Notes: generated from the sequence alone by a model not told the origin. A DNA stretch of 64,000 nucleotides from Cristatella mucedo (GCA_009760855.2 WPIO01000179.1:343001-407000), one strand, 5' to 3'. Positions 53,440 to 64,000 are shown, counted from the first letter of the stretch. Numbers and translations: made by a program.

Positions 53440-53640
53440 AATAATAGTAATATTATTAATACACCTGCATAGCACCCTCAAAGAACTGAATCTATATCTA
53501 GGCACTTTATAGATGCCGTATAGAAAGCATTACCAAATGATTGATGGTAACTGCCGGAAGCAGCAGGCACTGCGTAAGTGGGTACATGCACACGAAGGAT
53601 GAATCACAAAGACCCACCGAATGCGGTAATTTGTAAAACT
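53440..53640 (-). mobile_element. LINE-A 3' end and 3' UTR
   Basis: aatattattaatacacctgc, atagcaccctcaaagaactg, aatctatatctaggcacttt, then gaatcacaaagacccaccga. Confidence 0.85.
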
Positions 53641-54721
53641 TGTAAAAACTTGTAAAAAATTACAACTTGTAAAACTTGTAAAAATGGAAGCGGTACTGCG
53701 GCAAGCGCTTGCATTGCGTGAGAACCAAAAATTTTGTCAAAATGGGCGACGAGACAAACGCAACGACAGTAATTCTATTGAGTTCCGCTGGAACTGACTT
53801 CCATAAGAGTGACCGTTTTCTCTCGCTACAAAAAACGTCGCGTCAAGTCAGCTTTCTCAGCCAGTTTTCATCTGGATCTCACGCCGCTAGAGCTGAACCT
53901 TGCCGCGAGAGTTTTGCTTATGGTTGTCCCTCGAGACGTCATTGCTGATAGCATGTGAAAAGGCTGCCCACAAGAAGGTGAAGAAAATCCGACCGACACG
54001 TGGGAGCGCCGAGAGTTCGTCACGGCTGCACAAGCCCTGGCAGAAGACGCAAGTGGAGAAGGGAATCTTTTCTGTCTCAGTCAAATTCAGGCCGAGGCTC
54101 GTAGGTTGAGATGGCTACGGGGGCTTCCGTCAATCTGGGCAATGAAATGACGGAGCCTCACGAAAATTGCTGGATGCATGACGAATACTTGGGCGCTACT
54201 TAGTGAAAAAAATTATGCCTGCAGCGCGAGTCTGAGTGAAACGGGAAGGGGCCCACGAGGCTCTCGCTATGGAGCTTTTATGGCAGGCAGAGCGTAGTGA
54301 ATTCATTGTAAGATGCTTTCAGTGAGATTAGCTTTAACGAGGCCGCGTGCACACTGCGTGCAGCTGACCGACCCGATCGGACGCCCTCTACGTGGTTCGC
54401 AGCTTGCCTGCAATCGCGAGTACAAGACTTTGGAAAGAGCTTCTTTCGTTCGCCGCGAGGTCAAACGGAAGTCTTTTGCCTGCTAGTTTTTCGTGCTACA
54501 CATTTAGAGTAGCACGTCGTGACTGCCGCGTGCTCGCGGAGGATTCTTGCGCCTCGCGGTCATAGAGACAATCTGAGGTGCACTCTGTGGCTCAATCAGT
54601 GTTGGGCACGCGAAATCAGAGCTTGAATTAACAGCGGGTTTTATTTTGATGTAAAAATGATAAATTCCCGCACGTCAAATCTTTTCGAGAGGCTAGCGCG
54701 ACCCCTGTCTCTTCAGAGTGT
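53641..54721. other. Intergenic, no gene recognised
   Basis: Starts with an aaaacttgtaaaa-type short tandem repeat (53636-53683), perhaps grown from the LINE border. Overlapping frames at 53709-54109 on both strands are unassigned. Confidence 0.45.
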
Positions 54722-55297
54722 TTGTCGCACGCCGGTTTCCGGCATCCTCTTTCGGCGGCTATTTCGGAACCGGATTATGCGATCCGCGTCCTTTACATTC
54801 CCATGCTGAGAGAGAATAGTGCATGCCGGGCGCGAAATCCGTACATCATACGTAGCCACGCACCGACGGTACCCTACAAAAGCATAATCGAAAGCATCGC
54901 CGACGCGCGCCGCCGAGAACGGAGGCGCGCGGCGGCTTTAAGTGAAAGCATCCTATTGCAACGCCTTGTAGAGACGACTGCGGCGAAAAGGGCTTTGGAA
55001 GGCCGTCTGAGCAAAGGCGTGCGTGTCTACAGCCGCGGGCCTCGTCAGCCGGCCGAAATAGCGGTAGGCAGGTGGGTGCCCCCTCCGGGTACGCCGCCGC
55101 CCAACCGCGAGGGCGTGGCTGAGCTTGACCAGGATCGAGGCGACGAATCGCAAGAGGGCTCAAGGGGCGTGTCGGCCGTTCGCCGGACGCGCCCTCGTCG
55201 CCGAGGGCAAGGTCGTGATGGGCAAGGTGCTTTCGCTCCAGGGCGAAGGTCGCGGGCTCGAATCGTGCTGCGGGCCGTTCCCTTGTGCAAGCGGCAG
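54722..55297 (+). other. GC-rich open region, unassigned
   Basis: A plus-strand frame stays open for about 190 codons (with an Arg/Ala-rich ARRRERRRAAALSESILLQR stretch and a VGRWVPPPGTPPPNREG segment) before running into LINE-A sequence at 55298. All frames are fairly open because of high GC, so coding status is unproven. A tRNA-like SINE-type motif with GGCTCGAATC is visible at about 55220-55275, which argues that at least the end of the frame is repeat. Confidence 0.25.
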
Positions 55298-55752
55298 GGA
55301 TTCTTTGGCTCGAGCCTACCTATCAGATCGACTCCTCTACCAGGCCAAGTATCGTACCGCCCGCTTTTCCGAATCTAACTGTTTACCAATACCTCGTACA
55401 AACCTCGAATCTCTTGGAGATCGTGCATTTAGTTCGTATGCTCCCAAAGCCTGGAACTCCCTCCCGACTTGCGTCACAACATCCCCTGAATTGACCGAAT
55501 TTAAAAAGAACTTAAAAACACACCTATTTAGGACAGCATTTAGAGGATTTCTGCGATTCGTCCTTTATGTGCTTATGCGTACTGACACTGTGCATGTCAC
55601 CCCTAACTATTACTGTATTATTCATGTTGTTTATCCAGCATGATATCACTCACCATTCGATCGTGCTTCCTTTTCAGCACATGTAAAGCGCCTAGAAAGA
55701 GATTGAGTTCTCCGTGGGCGCTGTATTAAGTGTGTTATTGTTATTATTATAG
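55298..55752 (+). mobile_element. LINE-A 3' end with coding tail
   Basis: AYLSDRLLYQAKYRTARFSE, LESLGDRAFSSYAPKAWNSL, LKTHLFRTAFRGFL, then 3' UTR and aaagcgcctagaaagagatt, gagttctccgtgggcgctgt and (TTA)n. Frame open to near the element's own stop; fairly well preserved. Confidence 0.93.
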
Positions 55753-56184
55753 CAGTTAGGACGCTCCTGTCACTAGTTAAATGAGCCTGCTAAATCTGCT
55801 ATCCTTCAACTTTACCTGTTAATGGGGTGGGGCCGGAGCCGCGATGGGTCACCGTCGGCGGGATTGTGGCGGACTGTAGAAGAGCAAAGGTGGGACCCTA
55901 GTAAGACGCCGACATCAGCCCCTATAATAAGCTAGTAGTGCTAGCTAATATGTCTCTTTTTCTGGCTCCAACTTCACGGCTAAATCTAGTTCTTCGTTCT
56001 GTATATACGGTCGTACATTGAGGGTGCAATAATGAAGACGTCAAAAAGAAGGCAGATAACGGGAGGAGGCAATACTCTAATTTACCTATTTCGTCATAGC
56101 TGAAATGGAAATATCAAAATGCTAGGACTTGACAGGCCTAAGAAATTGAAAGGATCTTTCAAAGGGTGGCCATGGCATTCCCAG

Positions 56185-56349
56185 CGGCTCGAGCCAGCAG
56201 CACTACGACGCGAGGTTGCTGTCGCCCGAGCACTTCCGGCGCCTCCGCTCGGATCAGCAGACGCTGACGTATTGGAAAGCTGCCAGATGTATGTCTAACA
56301 TGGGCTTAGCATGTCTGCTGCTGTGCTTTGCGCTTTGCAGTTTCGCAAA
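56185..56349 (+). CDS. Possible plus-strand exon of an unrecognised gene
   Basis: Between a possible acceptor (CATTCCCAG at 56176-56184) and a strong donor GTAAGT (56350-56355), one frame reads GSSQQHYDARLLSPEHFRRL, RSDQQTLTYWKAARC, then a hydrophobic MSNMGLACLLLCFALCSFA. The composition looks protein-coding and the donor is consensus, but I do not recognise the family. A possible terminal exon 56484-56676 would continue in phase to a TGA, but its acceptor is weak and another frame there (EWKGRYLQQRRAAEETRQNE...) is equally protein-like. It lies next to, and on the opposite strand from, the SRPBCC-like gene. Confidence 0.3.
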
Positions 56350-56374
56350 GTAAGTGGCCGCAAATCATTGGTAG

Positions 56375-56375
<1 letters not shown>

Positions 56376-56415
<40 letters not shown>
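56376..56415. repeat. (TA)n microsatellite
   Basis: Twenty TA units. Confidence 0.96.
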
Positions 56416-56419
<4 letters not shown>

Positions 56420-56698
56420 AGCTGGTACATTCGTTTGGTTGAATACCAATCGTATTCGCGAACGAAAATAAGCTGAATGGAAGGGGCGTTATCTCCAGCA
56501 ACGACGCGCGGCAGAGGAGACGCGCCAGAACGAAGCTGCTGAATGGCGCGCTGCAAAAGCTAAAAGGTAGAGACGCTCTCGCCGGCAGCGAGACGAGGCC
56601 TAAGAGACGGCTCGAAGAAAAGGCGGAAGAGAGCGACGAATTCGCGCCGCGTCGACGCGTCTTCCGTCACACTTGACGGACTGAAAGCTGGCACGTAC

Positions 56699-56871
56699 AT
56701 GAAATAAGTAGCTGCTACGTGTCGTGCTGATTTGCCACGTGAGAAAAGACTTCTTCTCAGCTCTCCTTTCAACCGTCATGTCCACGGTTAGTCTCAGCCA
56801 GCCAAGATAAGTGAAGGCCACGTGACGAGGCTGCTCAATCGCCGTCATCATAACCGGGTAGGTTAGGTTGC
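56699..56871 (-). CDS. SRPBCC-like gene exon
   Basis: Acceptor CCGTCAG; two bases complete Gly, then NLTYPVMMTAIEQPRHVAFT and further strands ending TWQISTTRSSYLFH at donor GTACGT. Such domains normally have a C-terminal helix after this point, which would lie on a downstream exon. The unspliced reading instead runs on to a stop near 56600 without a recognisable helix. Confidence 0.65.
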
Positions 56872-57418
56872 CTGACGGACCGGAACTCGCCGCTGACTCT
56901 TCGGCGCGCGCGAACGCAGCAGGATCGCGCGCGCGCCGAGCGCGGCGTCGGAGGAGCGCGTGATGCATCGGAAACGTGCCGGGGGAGGAGGAGGAGCGCG
57001 CTCCGCTTAGCGGGGGGGGGCCCCCGAGGCGAAGGGGTGCGAGCGACGACCTGCTGCGCGCGCGGTGTGATGAACGCGCGCCGACAGCAGCTGCCGTCGC
57101 CGGTAAAGCCTGAGCAAAGGCGATCGTTCTCACCTATAAGCGGGATTGGTTCGATGTGCACGTAGCGCTTTCCGACAGCAGCAGGAGTTGGCCTCTCGCT
57201 CGTCATGTTGTGTACCGACGTGAACCACTGTAAAGAGAGAGCGAGAGGGCCATTGAGAAAGGGAGAGAGCGAGAGAAGGGCGAGAAGGAGAGAGAGAGCG
57301 AGAGGGCCATTGAGAAAGGGAGAGAGCGAGAGAAGGGCGAGAAGGAGAGAGAGAGCGAGAGGGAGAGAGAGTCAGAGAGCGATAGAGAGAGGGGGAGAGA
57401 GAGAGAGAGGGAGAGGAA

Positions 57419-57464
<46 letters not shown>

Positions 57465-58522
57465 AAGAGCGAGAGACCGACCGACAGACAGAGAGAGGAA
57501 GAGCGAGAGCGAGAAAGAGAGAGAGAGAGAGAGCTAGCGAGAGGAAGACAGACAGAGCGAGAGAGAGAGAGAGAGCGAGAGAGAGAGAACAAGTAACGCG
57601 AGTCATAGTGAGTTGAAATCATGTTTTCAGCGGACGATGCGAGCGCTGCTCTCAGTAGCAGCTTGAGAGACGGCTCGGATTTTAACTTGAAGAGAAAAAA
57701 TTTATTTGTGCAGATATGCAAAGCGCGACAAAGCCGACTGTTGGTCGAAAGTTGCACTTCTATTAGCTTTTCTTGGCCGCGTATTAAAAAATAGTGTGTC
57801 CAGTTTGGTCACCCTTGACATCGGACGGGGCTGCGCTGTGTTGGTGATGCCTTCGTAAAAACAAGCAATTGCCTGCGTCTGTCCAAGCCTTTTGGAGCTT
57901 TTTGTTTTTACTGAAGTCGATCGCCGTGTCAAGTTATATGCTCCTGTTCAGGGTGATTTCGGTTGAAAATCGGCAAAACGTCGCACGTCGCGCGAGCAAA
58001 TGTACTGTCGTATTCAAGCTGCCCACGCAAAGCAGAAGTCAATGTACTGCCGCGATCCGTGGAGCTCTCGGTCAGCTGAGACCAGCCGGATGTGCACTGG
58101 CGCGGAGAGCAAAGAACGCCGAAGGTCAAGGTTTCACCGCTTCGCGGCGCCAAATCCGCGACGGCGGCGTCTACGCGCGAGAGCTGGGCGGGCGGGGGAG
58201 TCGACGACGCGGCGCTGCGGCGCCATTCGGCGCAGCTGGCCACTTCAGCCTGGCTGGCTCACGTTCGCGCGTAGCCACCCCGAAAATGGCGGCGCACTAC
58301 TTGGCGCGCCGTGCCCGCAGCTTGGCTGCAAGCGCGCGAGGCAGGTACCTCTGCATAGTTATTGAGATCGGCTACGTAGCGGAATAGATCGACCTGGCCG
58401 ACGGCTATTTCGGCGCTCTTTTTGACGAGGACGACATTGCTTTCAGGTAGCTCCCACTGGTAGCAGACGGCGATCGCAGCCACGACGACCGCGCTCAGCA
58501 GCGCCACGCTTTTCTGATACTT
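56699..58522 (-). CDS. SRPBCC (polyketide-cyclase/START-like) membrane-anchored protein, partial, three exons
   Basis: Exons at 58349-58522, 57134-57227 and 56699-56871 join in phase (58 codons; 31 codons plus one base; two bases plus 57 codons). The first exon has one hydrophobic helix (VALLSAVVVAAIAVCYQW), then a start typical of SRPBCC domains: VVLVKKSAEIAV...LFRYVADLNNYAE. The second continues WFTSVHNM...VGKRYVHIEPIPLIG. The third has NLTYPVMMTAIEQPRHVAFT and ...FLTWQISTTRSSYLF. The pattern S-x-I-...-F-x-Y-V-A-D-x-x-N-Y-x-E-W and GxRY is that of Polyketide_cyc2-type lipid-binding folds. The ligand is unknown. The first coding exon (start codon) was not found. The end is uncertain: either a further exon follows the donor GTACGT at 56698-56693, or the frame reads through to a stop at about 56600. 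Confidence 0.7.
57134..57227 (-). CDS. SRPBCC-like gene exon
   Basis: Acceptor CTCTTTACAG abuts the GA-rich tract (CT-rich in the transcript), donor GTGAGA. It encodes WFTSVHNMTSERPTPAAVGK then RYVHIEPIPLI, continuing the fold directly after YAE. Confidence 0.72.
57230..57595. repeat. GA-rich tract with 58-bp perfect tandem duplication
   Basis: Starts three bases beyond the SRPBCC-like exon acceptor on the transcript's upstream side. It contains two copies of a 58-bp unit (57241-57298, 57299-57356) starting gcgagagggccattgagaaa, then (GA)n with variants. It is a CU-rich tract in the transcript. Confidence 0.92.
58349..58522 (-). CDS. SRPBCC-like gene exon (TM helix and domain start)
   Basis: Acceptor CATTGTAG precedes 58522 and donor GTACCT follows 58349. 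It begins KYQKS in phase 0 and holds a probable membrane anchor followed by the first strand and helix of the SRPBCC fold (RYVADLNNYAE). Confidence 0.72.
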
Positions 58523-60277
58523 CTACAATGAATAAAATTACTTTGCAGCAATTCTCGCAAAGACTCGCATACTTTCGCACGACCTTTTAACGGGGATGTA
58601 GCTGCTGGAGATACCGCGGAAGAGATAGGCTCAAATTACTGCTATTGCCTTTTTTAGTTTGTAGATCAAGTTATTGTGCAAATGAGCGATATCTCATCTG
58701 CAAGCGGCCTGACTTTTAGCTATCTCCGCTGAGCTGCGGTACCGTTGCCAGCGGCATTTGATCGTCGGTAAGGCGATTCATAGCGCAGATGGACCGACGC
58801 AGCACTTGACGTGAAGCTTTACGCATCGCGGACGAGCGCATTGCTAGCGAGGCTAGAAAGCCAAGCCGGACTATCGGCGTAACGACGGTGCGCTCGACCT
58901 TTACCTTTTTTCTATTCTTCAGTGGCGTCAGAGCTTGTGTAAGAGCTCCGACCGGGAAAGGGAGCGGGAGGCGAGATCGCGCGAGCACTTGCGCGCGCGC
59001 GCCGTGGCTCGCACAGAAGGCAGACAATTGCAGAAAACAAGAGCGTTGCTTCTGAAGCTACTTCCGCAGTTCTGCAGCTACTTCCGCAGTTCTGCAGCCA
59101 GTCGAGTTCTACTTCCGACCTGGGTCTGGCATGCGGGATCACTTCGCGGACTGGTAAAGAGTCAGCGGAAGCGTGCGTCGACGGCGGGTTACCGATAAGC
59201 CGAGGCGAGGTAAAACATAAAGCACTGTGTGACCCGCGAATTATTTCACGTGACCGAAAGCCCTCGGACATTCTCTCGAGAGCCTGCCGTAGGTAAGGTG
59301 TGGTGCAGCCGATTCGACTGTCACATTTTTTTTATAACGGTTGGCAAGCTTTGGAGGCTGCAATTGCAGGTGATTGCAGCGGGCAATAAAAGATCTGCTG
59401 CTGCCGCAGCTGCTGCTACTGGACCCGAACCCATGGCTCTGAAGCACTCGCGCCCTATCGCCATTCTATAGCCTAGCAGCAAAGCTTGCAGCTGGTGAGG
59501 AAAGATTGCCTGCTGCACGACTCGAACCCGACGCGCGACCCGAGTAGCGAAATGCGAGCACCTTGCCGACTGGAGCGAATGCCACGGGGTAACCTGCCGC
59601 TGCATTGTCAACCAGTTTTATTTTAATCAAGCTGCAGAGTTATGCAGAGAATTACCCGAGGCAAATAGCCCTGCGTGCGACGGGAGCGCGGGATGGGGCG
59701 TGGCGTGGCGGGGCGTAGGGCGCGAGCGCAGCCTCGGCCGCCGCCGCAGCGGACGCTCGATGGACCGACGCCGCGCTGCGATTCGCTGCGCTCTCTCGCC
59801 CGTCCGTCTCTACTCCACCCGTCTCTTTCTCACGTGACTAGTTCGGCGAATCGAGGCGGCGCAAAGCGCCGACGTGCAGCAGACGCTGCCCCGACAGCCT
59901 GCCGACCGCAGGCTGTAGCTAGGCGCGACCGACTTGCTGTTCTGCTAGCAGTTTTCTTTAGTTTATTCGCTGGTCATCTTATCGCATGGAATTCAACAGT
60001 GCAATTAGTTCTTTCAGGCTGTATGAAATGGTATAGAAGTTCACCTGTATACGACGTTAGCCCAAAAATCTGCACCCTCCGAGAATCAAGGCTAGCTAGG
60101 CGATTATAAACCTACGCGGCAGGGTTTTGCCAAAATCAAAGCAGTACGTGCTAGCTAGCAGGAGATAGGATTAATATGAAGAAGAAATATGAATTGCATG
60201 TCATTACGTGGTGCACCAAAAGTTTGCCTCTTGATTGAGGAAAACCTGGCTAAATTGCGAAGCTAGATGGATGTTTC
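58523..60277. other. Upstream flank or intron of the SRPBCC-like gene
   Basis: The first coding exon of the SRPBCC-like gene should lie here or further up, but I could not identify it. A tRNA-like stretch with gcacgactcgaacccgacgc (inverted B-box-like) at about 59510-59570 may be an old SINE. (GCTGCT)-type repeats occur at 59395-59418. Confidence 0.4.
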
Positions 60278-60365
60278 CTATGGTAAAATTAATAATTAAT
60301 AATTAATAATAATAAATTAATAATTTTTTAAATTATTTTACCATAATTAATATTCGAAGCTAGAT
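60258..60365. mobile_element. Small AT-rich palindromic insertion with 11-bp flanking direct repeats
   Basis: A hairpin with ends tatggtaaaat / attttaccata (60279-60345) and an (AATT/AATA)-rich centre. The sequence cgaagctagat occurs on both sides (60258-60268, 60355-60365), as expected for a target duplication. Confidence 0.65.
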
Positions 60366-61139
60366 CTACCATGGAGGTTTTGAGCGCATACGGATTCAGT
60401 GGGGAATTTTGAAGTATAATTATTGGTAGCGGGAAAAAATCTGAATACAAATTATTTCGTAGATCTTTCAAGCATTCATCTTTTGGGAAATGCATCTCAG
60501 GGACTGCATTGGGCACTTGGTTAGGAATGGTCGAGGTGTGAGCCAATTTAGTATCTCGTGCAAGAGCATCTCCAAGTCTTGTACTATTTCGACTCTCCAT
60601 AAACCTCGCCTGCTGTTCGTGTTATTAATAATCAAGTCTTGCCTATCGCCCTTTGCCTATTGCCTATTTTATTCTATGCATATATTTTGTATCATACTCA
60701 TTATACGAACAGAAGATTGGCAGTAAAATAGGGGCTCGCTCTGAACTCAGCAGCAGACCCAAAAATGGCCGACAGGCGGCATGGGCAGGCCGTTTAGCGA
60801 AAGCTATGCAACTCTGCCGTGCGAAATTTTAAGGCTTGGTCCTCTACAAAAAAAACTCCTGGCTGCTATGCCGTTGGTGTTATTACATAAAACTGGGTGA
60901 AAGGTTAGCCACAAGTACGCCTACATTTAGCAGCTCCCGCCAGCAGCGCCTGTCCGCGCCACAGCGAACCCCACTATTTTGACGAGATTTGGTCTTTCCT
61001 TTAGCCGCGAAGCTCCGCCGTGATATGCGCTTCTCGTGCTGTTCGCGACGACGAAAAACAAACGTAGAGCATTTTAAGTCTACTTCTCTTCGTAGGGCTC
61101 AGCGCGCGCGTCGCTCGTTAACTGAGCGAACCGGTGCAC
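60366..61139. other. Intergenic, no gene recognised
   Basis: A minus-strand frame 60328-60600 (91 codons from an ATG) has no recognised motif and runs into the palindromic insertion. Confidence 0.4.
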
Positions 61140-61930
61140 ACTCGCATCGGTGAGCTACGTACGCGGTGCAATCAGCTAGACATGCCCGGCGGTCGAGCCA
61201 CTGCAGACTACGTCGGCGAGCCTAATTCCGGGGCACTCTAGCCGGACAGCGTCCGACGACCGCCCGATAGTGCTGCGTCTCCTCGTAGTGACAGCGCAGC
61301 GACGCGGGCCGCTTCCCACAGGGCCACTGAGTGCCCCGAGTGCTGCGACTAACCGCCGGCGGCAGCATCTGAGAGAGCGCTCATTGGCGAAATGAAAAGC
61401 ACCGAAATCCCGCTGCGCGCACGCTGCGCGCCTGGCGCAGCGTGCGCGCCATCGCTCTTTGGCTAGGGCGCGCAAGTGAGCCGCGGGGCGGCGCACGAAT
61501 ACGCACCATCTTGCAACGGCAGCGGCGGCGGTGGCGGCGTCAGGTAGTCCGACCGTCGTTGCCGATCGGCGCTGGCGTGGCTCTCGCGTATCGATCGCAG
61601 AAGCCATTCTTTGCCTACGAAAGCCGTCCACGCGCAGGCCATCCGGCCATTGTTTCTCGGCGGCTTGGGCACGTGATCGCCGCAATGCACCGCCGCCGCG
61701 AGCGGCCGCGGCCTGAGGGAGCGCCGAGGCTTTGTGGAGCCGCTCGCAAAGAGAAATGCGACGACGATCGTGGCGCGAGGTCTTAGGGAGCGCGCTCCCG
61801 CATTTACTACAGACTGGCTGCCTCTACACCGCTCGCTGCCGCCGCTTCGTTGCCAAGTGGTGCCGTGCTCGACGTCTCGACCGCCTCGGTCGGACGTGCG
61901 ACGGAGGGCGCGTGCAACAGAGGATGCATT
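61140..61930. promoter_or_regulatory. CpG-rich block, candidate promoter
   Basis: Strongly GC- and CpG-rich compared with its flanks, containing cgcgcac/gtgcgcg palindromes around 61410-61450. Several frames stay open only because of composition. It could be the promoter and first exon of the SRPBCC-like gene, about 3 kb upstream of its first recognised exon. Confidence 0.35.
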
Positions 61931-61974
61931 CTTTATGACTTGTATGTAGACTCCTTTTCAGTTTGGATGATTTG

Positions 61975-62268
61975 TTCATTCCCCAGATCGGCTAATACTG
62001 CTTGCATCAGACTGAAGGTTGAAATGCGAGTTGAGCTCGGCTTGCACCGCCATGCCGTAGAAAGATTTCTGATTTCGGTTGAATACAGTTAGCTGTACAT
62101 GTCCATAATTAAAGAAAATAAAGCTCGCGGAAGTTTGACGAGATGTACAGCAAAGTTTATTCAACCGAACCCAGACCTTTTCTACAAAGTTATTGTACAA
62201 GCAGAGCCGAACTACCATTTCAAATTTCGGTCTAATGCCAGAAGTTTTAGCCGAGTAATGGAATTTAC
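61975..62268. repeat. Large imperfect inverted repeat (about 130-bp arms)
   Basis: Left arm 61975-62103 (for example gaaggttgaaatgcgagttg, gatttcggttgaatacagtt) and right arm 62137-62268, whose complement reads gaaatttgaaatggtagttc and gggttcggttgaataaactt. Identity is roughly 70-75 percent, with a spacer of about 33 bp. Frames on both strands (61976-62395 minus, 62099-62554 plus) are by-products of this symmetry. Confidence 0.75.
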
Positions 62269-62554
62269 AGGGCAACAAGCTATACTGAAAATGAAGCCCT
62301 ATACAAGTTACGAGAATGCATCTGAAAAAGCTTCGCGCATGTACCTCTATCTGCCAAGGTTTAACAAGTTGGGACGCAAGTCGCATGTGATGCAAAAGCC
62401 GGCAACTCTTTTATTTATAAGTATTTTGCTTCCGGTTTACATCCCGTTTAGACTTGGTTTGTATAAACATTTTTTCTTTTATGGAAAAGTCGTAAAAACT
62501 TCCGTTTCAACTTCTAGCATTTTGTCTTTTGAAAGATACCATAAGAATATTTGA

Positions 62555-64000
62555 TTGTCGAACCAATTCTATAAGTATTTTCTTGTCACTTCCCTTGAAG
62601 GTTTATGGTAAAAATCAGCACTTTTGAATTGTGCATGTGTGATGCCACAATATTTTTTATGGAGGCTAGACTTGACCTTTGCTGGCATTGATTGATATGG
62701 TCTCCGTTAGTCTTCGTATGCCTGAAGATAGACGGTCAGTCTTGATCTTTTATATGTTTTCTCAAGCTTTCACTTAGTAGACCTAGCTAGTTTTATGTCT
62801 GCAATAAAACACATGCCGTCTGGGCGATGGCCAACATTGCGCTTAGTAAGACGTACAAACTCGCTAAGCATGTTAGGTAGTTTCAAGTGTCCTGTTGCAT
62901 CATTTTACCAATGATGCCAGGTCGGAAGGAAGATTGAGGGGCAAAAAAGATATTTTCACACGGACAGCGCCGATGTCTAGGGGTAGTCGGCCGGAGGTTT
63001 CGCGATCACTCATGATTTTGGATTTTGGATGGAAAAGAGAGCGCTTACTGTAGACTGCATTAGATCCGCATGTGGTCAGATGAGCAGAATTTGGTAAAAT
63101 TACGGGGTCATAGCATACATTTGTTAGAGATTATTTATTGAGTGCGTGACCCTTGCTGTGAGCGGGGTCATGCACGTGAGCCCGAAAGAGAAAATGAGTC
63201 AGTTGTGTCCCAATATTTAGAAACTCTATACTTTAAAGCCCAAGCCTACATAGTTGGGTAGGCCGCGGCATATGGAAACGCAGCCTGAAACAGGAAGCAT
63301 TTAATGGGTGTAGATGTCCGTTGGCAAGCAATTTATTACGCGATACGGTCAAATAACAAACAGATACGCTTTTAACAGGTGTTAGATTAACTGGTTTCCA
63401 TATACGATGTTCGCAAAAACTTCCGTTTTCGGTATATAATTTTGAAACGGCAAGAATTCCAGGAGCGCTTGGTATCGGGAGAGATGAATTTCAGGATGAG
63501 GTCACTCGTGGCTGGCTAGAATGCGGACATTGAGGTGCTACAGCCCGTTGTTTTTTCTGCACTGGCCGAGCAGACGAGCATCATCATACGCTGGAGATAT
63601 AATAAAATAAGCAAATGCCGTGAGGAGCTGCACTCGTCGTATTAAAACTGCTCTCGCTTTATAAACTCAAGTCAATAGGATGCACCAGCTTGATTGCAGC
63701 TATGTTTTAAGTCTGGCATCTGACGCCCACCTGCTGCAGTAATGATGCCAAAATGCATCTGTCTAGTTCGTTAGCCAGGATCTGCCTTTACGGCAAGTCA
63801 CGTGTTGACAAAGAAGAATAGCCCGCAGTAAACAGGTCTCTTGAGATTTAGATTCATCTTTTAACTGCCACACCTAAACTTGAGAAAAGCTGCTGGATTA
63901 AGAGTATATGTTATGCTATGTACCTCGAGTTGTCGTCATTCAACGGGCAACGTGTAACGGCAGGCATATTTGGATCTGCTCCTGAAATGAATTAACTAGA
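62555..64000. other. Intergenic, no feature recognised
   Basis: AT-rich, no coding frame longer than about 60 codons and no family of repeat recognised. Confidence 0.5.

Noticed and set aside
62099-62554. 151-codon plus-strand frame and 139-codon minus frame
   Set aside because: The first parts of both run through the arms of an imperfect inverted repeat, and the remainder has no recognised motif.

Overview
This is a piece of an animal (metazoan) nuclear genome: spliced genes with canonical GT-AG introns, a high density of L2/CR1-type non-LTR retrotransposon debris, tRNA-derived SINEs, MITE-like elements and very long dinucleotide microsatellites. Nothing bacterial or viral is visible. The exact lineage cannot be read from the window, but an invertebrate is likely: a single CDS-type cytidylyltransferase lies beside an SRPBCC-like gene among invertebrate-style L2 elements.

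The centrepiece is a complete gene for phosphatidate cytidylyltransferase (CDP-diacylglycerol synthase, CDS1/CDS2/CdsA family) on the minus strand, from the ATG at 46593 to the stop at 26530. I could place all eleven coding exons by homology, splice sites and phase. They join without frame conflict into 447 codons plus stop, the usual family length. Ten introns (about 0.13 to 6.7 kb) hold LINE and SINE copies, a 132-bp (CT)n tract in sense orientation just upstream of exon 7, and a perfect 20-bp inverted repeat upstream of the last exon.

Region by region: 1-26.5 kb is gene-poor and made of LINE-A and LINE-B fragments (two L2-like families), two SINE families, a TA-flanked MITE (8218-8585), a second inverted-repeat element with TTTAGGG-like motifs (about 8690-9000) and small tandem repeats. 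26.5-46.6 kb is the CDS gene. 46.6-51 kb holds its upstream flank and more LINE ends. 50.3-51.6 kb is a large purine/pyrimidine microsatellite complex. 51.7-52.5 kb holds what looks like a decayed ABCC-type ABC transporter piece on the minus strand. 56.7-58.5 kb holds three consecutive exons of a membrane-anchored SRPBCC (polyketide-cyclase/START-like) protein on the minus strand, with a possible plus-strand exon beside it. 61.1-61.8 kb is GC- and CpG-rich and could be a promoter. 62.0-62.3 kb is a large imperfect inverted repeat.

The retroelements form a coherent set. SINE-B copies have a tRNA-like head and a 3' tail nearly identical to the LINE-A 3' end, the kind of SINE/LINE partnership known for MIR and L2. 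SINE-A has a tRNA-like head with a perfect B box and a different tail, and one copy sits inside a LINE with a short target duplication.
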